From: Spirochaetota bacterium
Lineage (GTDB): Bacteria > Spirochaetota > UBA4802 > JAKQUI01
Length of the DNA stretch: 64,000 nucleotides
Assembly (NCBI GenBank): GCA_029562645.1
Contig: JAKQUI010000003.1
Span: 124,001 to 188,000 of the forward strand
Reading direction: 5' to 3'
Positions 61,004 to 64,000 of the stretch are shown here, piece after piece. The first letter of the stretch is position 1. Every line of letters begins with the position of its first letter. The notes under the pieces are model-generated. The model ran no database searches. It was not told the origin of the DNA and was given only the letters and a program-made list of their open reading frames with translations. Position numbers and translations under genes: made by a program.

Positions 61004-61803
61004 AGCAGGCCCCGCTCGCGCGCGCGCGACTCCAGCACGTCGATGGCGCGCCGCCCCGCATCGCCGAGCGAGCGCGAGAACTCGTTCACGTACAGCGCGA
61101 TATGCCGGTCGATCACGCCATCGTCCATCTCCTGCGCGTGCGCGCGGATAAATCCCCGCGATGCGGCGGGGTTCCGCATTCCATGGTCGATCGATGCGCG
61201 CAGCAGCGTCTCAAGGTCACACCGCGCCGCATCATCGATGTCGATCCGCCTCGCGGCGACGCAGCCAAGCGGGATGGGCCCGCCCGTCTCGCGCTCCCAC
61301 CACTCGCCCAGATCGACGACCTTCACCAGGCCGTACGCAGGATACACGAACCGGCCCTCGTGTATGATGACGCCGGCGTCGAAACGCCCGTCCGCGACCC
61401 CGGGCATGATCTCGTCGTAGCGCGCCGTGACGACGCGCGTTTCGCCGTCGCACCACAGCCGAAACAGCAGATGCGCGGTGGTGTGCTCCCCGGGCACCGC
61501 GACGGTCATGCCGTCGATGCGCGAGCGCGCTTCGCGCGAAACCACGAGCGGGCCGCAGCCGAATCCAAGCGCGGCGCCGGTATCGAGAATCGCATAGGCG
61601 TCCTTCACCCGCAGGTACGCGGCCGCCGAGAGCTTGCTTACCGGAAAGCGCGCCGCGAGCGCCGCTCGATTGAGCTCCTCCACGTCGGCGATATGCGCGT
61701 CGAAGCGCCATCCGCGCACATCGATCGCCCCATGTACGAGGGCATGAAACATAAATGTATCATTGGGGCATGGCGAAAAGGCGATGTCGATGCGGCGTTC
61801 CAT
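61000..61803 (-). CDS. mqnD: 1,4-dihydroxy-6-naphthoate synthase
   Basis: Acts late in the ring-forming part of the futalosine menaquinone pathway. The 267-residue periplasmic-binding-like fold protein begins with the hallmark IAFSPCPNDTFMFHALVHG. It then has PVSKLSAAAYLRVKDAYAILDTGAALGFGCGPLVVS, VPGEHTTAHLLFRLW and the catalytic-type His in GVIIHEGRFVY. MqnA has a related fold but lacks the SPCPNDTF opening. It overlaps mqnB by 4 nt. mqnA and mqnC are not in the window. Confidence 0.93.
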   Translation of the reverse strand: MERRIDIAFSPCPNDTFMFHALVHGAIDVRGWRFDAHIADVEELNRAALAARFPVSKLSAAAYLRVKDAYAILDTGAALGFGCGPLVVSREARSRIDGMTVAVPGEHTTAHLLFRLWCDGETRVVTARYDEIMPGVADGRFDAGVIIHEGRFVYPAYGLVKVVDLGEWWERETGGPIPLGCVAARRIDIDDAARCDLETLLRASIDHGMRNPAASRGFIRAHAQEMDDGVIDRHIALYVNEFSRSLGDAGRRAIDVLESRARERGLL

Positions 61804-61815
61804 GGATAGCGGCGA

Positions 61816-62502
61816 TCAGTTCGCCTTCGTCGCCGCTTCGTACTGACGCATGGTGTCTTCGTTGAGCATCACGCGGAACGAGGCCTCCGTTTTACCGTCG
61901 CGGGAAACCACGCCGAAGGTGGACAGGTCCACACCGAGGCTTTTTAATATCATGGTCACAAGGACCAGCCCCAATCCCGCGCCCTCGGTATTGGGATCGT
62001 CCTCGTTGATGAGGAAGTAATCGGCCATGCACTCGCAATTGCCCGCATCAAAGAGCTTCCGCACCACGTTTTCCATTTCGATGTCGGTCATGGGCACGGG
62101 GTTCGTCACGGACACCACGAGCGTGTCGCGCTCCAGGCCGATGACCATCTCGGCGCAGATGCCCTTCCGCCGCGCCGCACGCACGAAATAGTCGGACTCG
62201 TCGCGATTGAGCTCGAGCTTGAAAAGCTGCAGCGCCGTATTATAGCCGATGAGCTCGGCCGCCCGGTTCTTCGGATTATAATCCTCGAAGTAGATGTTCT
62301 TGTAATTCGCCTTCACGGCATTGATGAGCAGCTCCTTGACGACGGTGTAGACCGCTCCGTGCAGCTCGACGCAGCCGCACCGCTCGAGGAAATGGCGCAG
62401 GACCCGCTTCGTGCGCTCCTCGATCGTGGGGCTCACCGAATAGGCGATGAGCTTGACCTTCTTGTTCTTTTCGAGCGCCTCTTGTATCTGTATATCGAGC
62501 AT
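61816..62502 (-). CDS. Stand-alone GHKL ATPase (kinase-like, no phospho-acceptor domain)
   Basis: A 228-residue protein with a HATPase-type fold: N-box VVKELLINAVKANYKNIYFED near residue 55 and G-box EGAGLGLVLVTMILKSLG near residue 175, with VVSVTNPVPMTD between. There is no HisKA region, receiver or membrane segment. It resembles anti-sigma/serine-kinase ATPases such as SpoIIAB-like proteins only in fold. Two SpoIIE phosphatases elsewhere in the window suggest partner-switching as a possible context, but there is no adjacent STAS gene. It lies 12 nt upstream of mqnD. Confidence 0.82.
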   Translation of the reverse strand: MLDIQIQEALEKNKKVKLIAYSVSPTIEERTKRVLRHFLERCGCVELHGAVYTVVKELLINAVKANYKNIYFEDYNPKNRAAELIGYNTALQLFKLELNRDESDYFVRAARRKGICAEMVIGLERDTLVVSVTNPVPMTDIEMENVVRKLFDAGNCECMADYFLINEDDPNTEGAGLGLVLVTMILKSLGVDLSTFGVVSRDGKTEASFRVMLNEDTMRQYEAATKAN

Positions 62503-62571
62503 ATGTTACTATTCCGCCCAATCAACATTCCGCTTCCGTGGAATATGCAATGCACACTCATGGGATTTCGT

Positions 62572-62602
62572 CAATACAAAAAGCGCCCCGGCGCAGGGGC
62601 GC
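62572..62602 (-). terminator. Orphan terminator-like hairpin, minus strand
   Basis: GCGCCCC (62583-62589) pairs with GGGGCGC (62596-62602). On the minus strand the hairpin is followed by TTTTTGTATTG. No minus-strand gene ends here, so it could be a leader attenuator of the GHKL gene (start 62502) or mark a short unannotated RNA. Confidence 0.45.
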
Positions 62603-62650
62603 CATCGGCATGCCCCGGATGTCTCGATGGCGCGTTTTGGCAATTGTGTG

Positions 62651-62679
62651 TTGACAAAACCGGGGAAAACCTGTACGAC
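62651..62679 (+). promoter_or_regulatory. Possible promoter for the thioredoxin-like gene
   Basis: TTGACA (62651-62656) and TACGAC (62674-62679) are 17 nt apart. The -35 is perfect but the -10 weak. An alternative -10, TATAGT, is at 62695-62700. Confidence 0.35.
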
Positions 62680-62741
62680 AGCGGGCCGGCGCGCTATAGT
62701 ATCATTGGATAGTCGCGAGCAAAACCAGCGAGGTGCTTATA

Positions 62742-63251
62742 ATGAAGAAGTTGATCCTGATTACCTGCGCACTGGGCATGACCCTGTACGGCATGGCGAT
62801 ACGCCCGGCCCCGGGGAGCGGCTCGGTGCGATGGCACCGCTTCGACGCCGGATTGCAAATTGCGACCGCGCAGAAGAAGCCGATCGTCATCGACTTCTTT
62901 TCGGTGAATTGCGGCTGGTGCAAGGTGATGGAGCGCGAGACCTTTTCGAACGCGGCGGTGCTCGGGAAGCTCAGCGGCCACTATGTCCCCATCCGTATCG
63001 ACATGGACAGGAACGAGAGTTTTACGTTCAACGGACGGACCGTGAGCGCGCGGGAGTTCGCCATGATGCTGGGCGTCCAGGGCCTGCCGACCATCGTGTT
63101 CATGGACAAGAACGGCAAGTTCATCACCAAGATCCCCGGCTACATCAAGACCGACGTGTTCCTCCCCCTGCTGGACTACGTGCGCATGGAGTGCTACAAC
63201 CTGCAGGTGTCCTTCCAGGACTTCCGCGACGGCAAGGGCGGCTGCAAGTAG
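62742..63251 (+). CDS. Thioredoxin-fold exported protein
   Basis: A 169-residue protein: N-terminal signal or anchor segment (MKKLILITCALGMTLYGMAI), then a thioredoxin fold with KKPIVIDFFSVNCGWCKVMERETF, where CGWC is the redox motif, and the cis-proline segment VQGLPTIVFMDKNGKFITKIPGY. This is the Thioredoxin_7/DUF255-like variety, probably a periplasmic thiol reductase or disulfide carrier. The ATG at 62742 is chosen over one three codons earlier because AGGTG lies at the right distance. The next gene starts 3 nt after its stop. Confidence 0.87.
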   Translation: MKKLILITCALGMTLYGMAIRPAPGSGSVRWHRFDAGLQIATAQKKPIVIDFFSVNCGWCKVMERETFSNAAVLGKLSGHYVPIRIDMDRNESFTFNGRTVSAREFAMMLGVQGLPTIVFMDKNGKFITKIPGYIKTDVFLPLLDYVRMECYNLQVSFQDFRDGKGGCK

Positions 63252-63254
63252 GCG

Positions 63255-63935
63255 ATGTGCGGCCGGTTTAGCCTCACGGGCGGCCTCGAGGCGATCAGGC
63301 GGCTCATCGAGGACCTCGAGAGCGCGACCGAGCTCGCGCCGCGGTACAACATTGCGCCAACGCAGGGGATCGCCATCCTCATCAATGACGGAACGCGCCT
63401 GGTGCGCCTTGCGCGCTGGGGACTCGTCCCGGCGTGGGCGCGTGACGAGGGCATGGGCGAGCGCCTGTTTAACGCGCGCGCGGAAACGCTCGCCGAGAAG
63501 CCGTCGTTCAAAGCGCAATTCCGGGCGAAACGTTGCCTCGTCTTTGCCGACGGGTTCTACGAGTGGCGGAAGACGCCGGGCAGCGCGAAAAAAACGCCGT
63601 ATTATATCCGGCTGATAGCGCGGGAGTCGTTCGCCTTCGCCGGGCTGTGGGACCTCTGGACCGACCGCACCGACGCGTCGCGCCGCCTGTTGAGCGCGAC
63701 CATCATCACCACATCGCCAAACGAGCTGGTCGCCCCCATCCACGACCGCATGCCGGTCATCCTTCCACGGGAAACCGTATGGCAATGGCTCGCACCCGGC
63801 GATACGCAGCTCGCGGCGTTGCAGAATCTGCTGGCCCCCTATCCGCCGGAGAAGATGGAGGCCTTTCCCGTATCGCTGGCGGTGAACAATCCGGGGAACG
63901 AATCCCCGGACTGCGTTGCGCCGCTATCGAGCTAA
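63255..63935 (+). CDS. SOS-response-associated peptidase-like protein (YedK/HMCES family)
   Basis: A 226-residue SRAP-domain protein that can form a stable link with abasic sites in single-stranded DNA. The catalytic Cys2 (MCGRF) is present and must be exposed by Met removal. RYNIAPTQ, FNARAETLAEKPSF, the Glu in DGFYEWRK, and the His in VAPIHDRMPVILP are all conserved. It starts 3 nt after the thioredoxin-like gene, probably one transcript; no LexA box was recognised. Confidence 0.94.
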   Translation: MCGRFSLTGGLEAIRRLIEDLESATELAPRYNIAPTQGIAILINDGTRLVRLARWGLVPAWARDEGMGERLFNARAETLAEKPSFKAQFRAKRCLVFADGFYEWRKTPGSAKKTPYYIRLIARESFAFAGLWDLWTDRTDASRRLLSATIITTSPNELVAPIHDRMPVILPRETVWQWLAPGDTQLAALQNLLAPYPPEKMEAFPVSLAVNNPGNESPDCVAPLSS

Positions 63936-64000
63936 GAAATTATTCCAGCAGGGATTCAAATGAGACGGCAGGATGTCACAGCGAGCAGGCAGCCCGGATT
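63936..64000. other. Window edge, possible repeat fragment
   Basis: 65 nt without a gene. CAGGATGTC (63969-63977) and CAGCGAGCAGGC (63979-63990) also occur, in reverse complement and swapped order, in the element at 52428-52543 (52498-52506 and 52510-52521). This hints that a related repeat begins here. Confidence 0.3.

Overview
This is a high-G+C, gene-dense bacterial chromosome window with no phage, insertion-sequence or CRISPR signal. The cell is Gram-negative: it encodes several secreted beta-barrel-like proteins and a patatin/POTRA/barrel protein. The mix of SpoIIE-type phosphatases fused to kinases, an unattached GHKL ATPase, futalosine-pathway menaquinone genes, a DUF4321 protein and the conserved rpsB-tsf-pyrH-frr-uppS-cdsA-dxr-rseP run fits a free-living member of the Spirochaetota (a Leptospira-like lineage or an uncultured relative). 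That placement is inference from gene content only.

Left part (1-27 kb): argH with an overlapping mgtC-like gene; an SLC13-like permease with mobA and mobB; a thiamine operon thiM-thiE-thiC-thiL whose four genes overlap by 4 nt each, preceded by a clear promoter and a TPP riboswitch; cspA and a bacteriohemerythrin; a TPR exported protein, an MBL-fold hydrolase and pgk; a GT2/GT39 glycosyltransferase pair; a YibE/F permease; an iron module (DUF2023 protein plus small barrel protein, convergent with feoB and a DtxR-FeoA fusion regulator); and a nucleotide-loop cobalamin set cobU-cobT-cobS followed by a HAD phosphatase.

Middle (27-50 kb): an acyl-CoA dehydrogenase, a DprA-like protein, a histidine kinase-receiver-SpoIIE phosphatase, a zinc-type CDF exporter, a sigma-70 family factor, and a 1703-residue Ser/Thr kinase-AAA-GAF-SpoIIE protein with a type Vd-like patatin 7 nt downstream. 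Then come three small regulons with visible operators. One is a MarR regulator with a DUF4405 membrane protein and a methyltransferase. The other is a TetR regulator with a nitronate-monooxygenase-like flavoprotein and a divergent dienoyl-CoA isomerase.

Right part (50-64 kb): a long minus-strand run of ispG, a transglutaminase-like protein, an HXXEE membrane protein, rseP, dxr, cdsA, uppS, frr, pyrH, tsf, rpsB, DUF4321, mqnB, mqnD and a GHKL ATPase, combining isoprenoid, lipid, translation and menaquinone functions. A thioredoxin-fold protein and a YedK/HMCES-type protein close the window.

The most notable regulatory signals are three transcription-factor/operator pairs: TTAG-N6-CTAA at the iron module, GTWTAG-N3-CTAAAC at the MarR module, and a 27-bp palindrome plus a second core site at the TetR module. 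Short intergenic repeats occur at 331-360, 13763-13797, 43819-43937 and 52428-52543.
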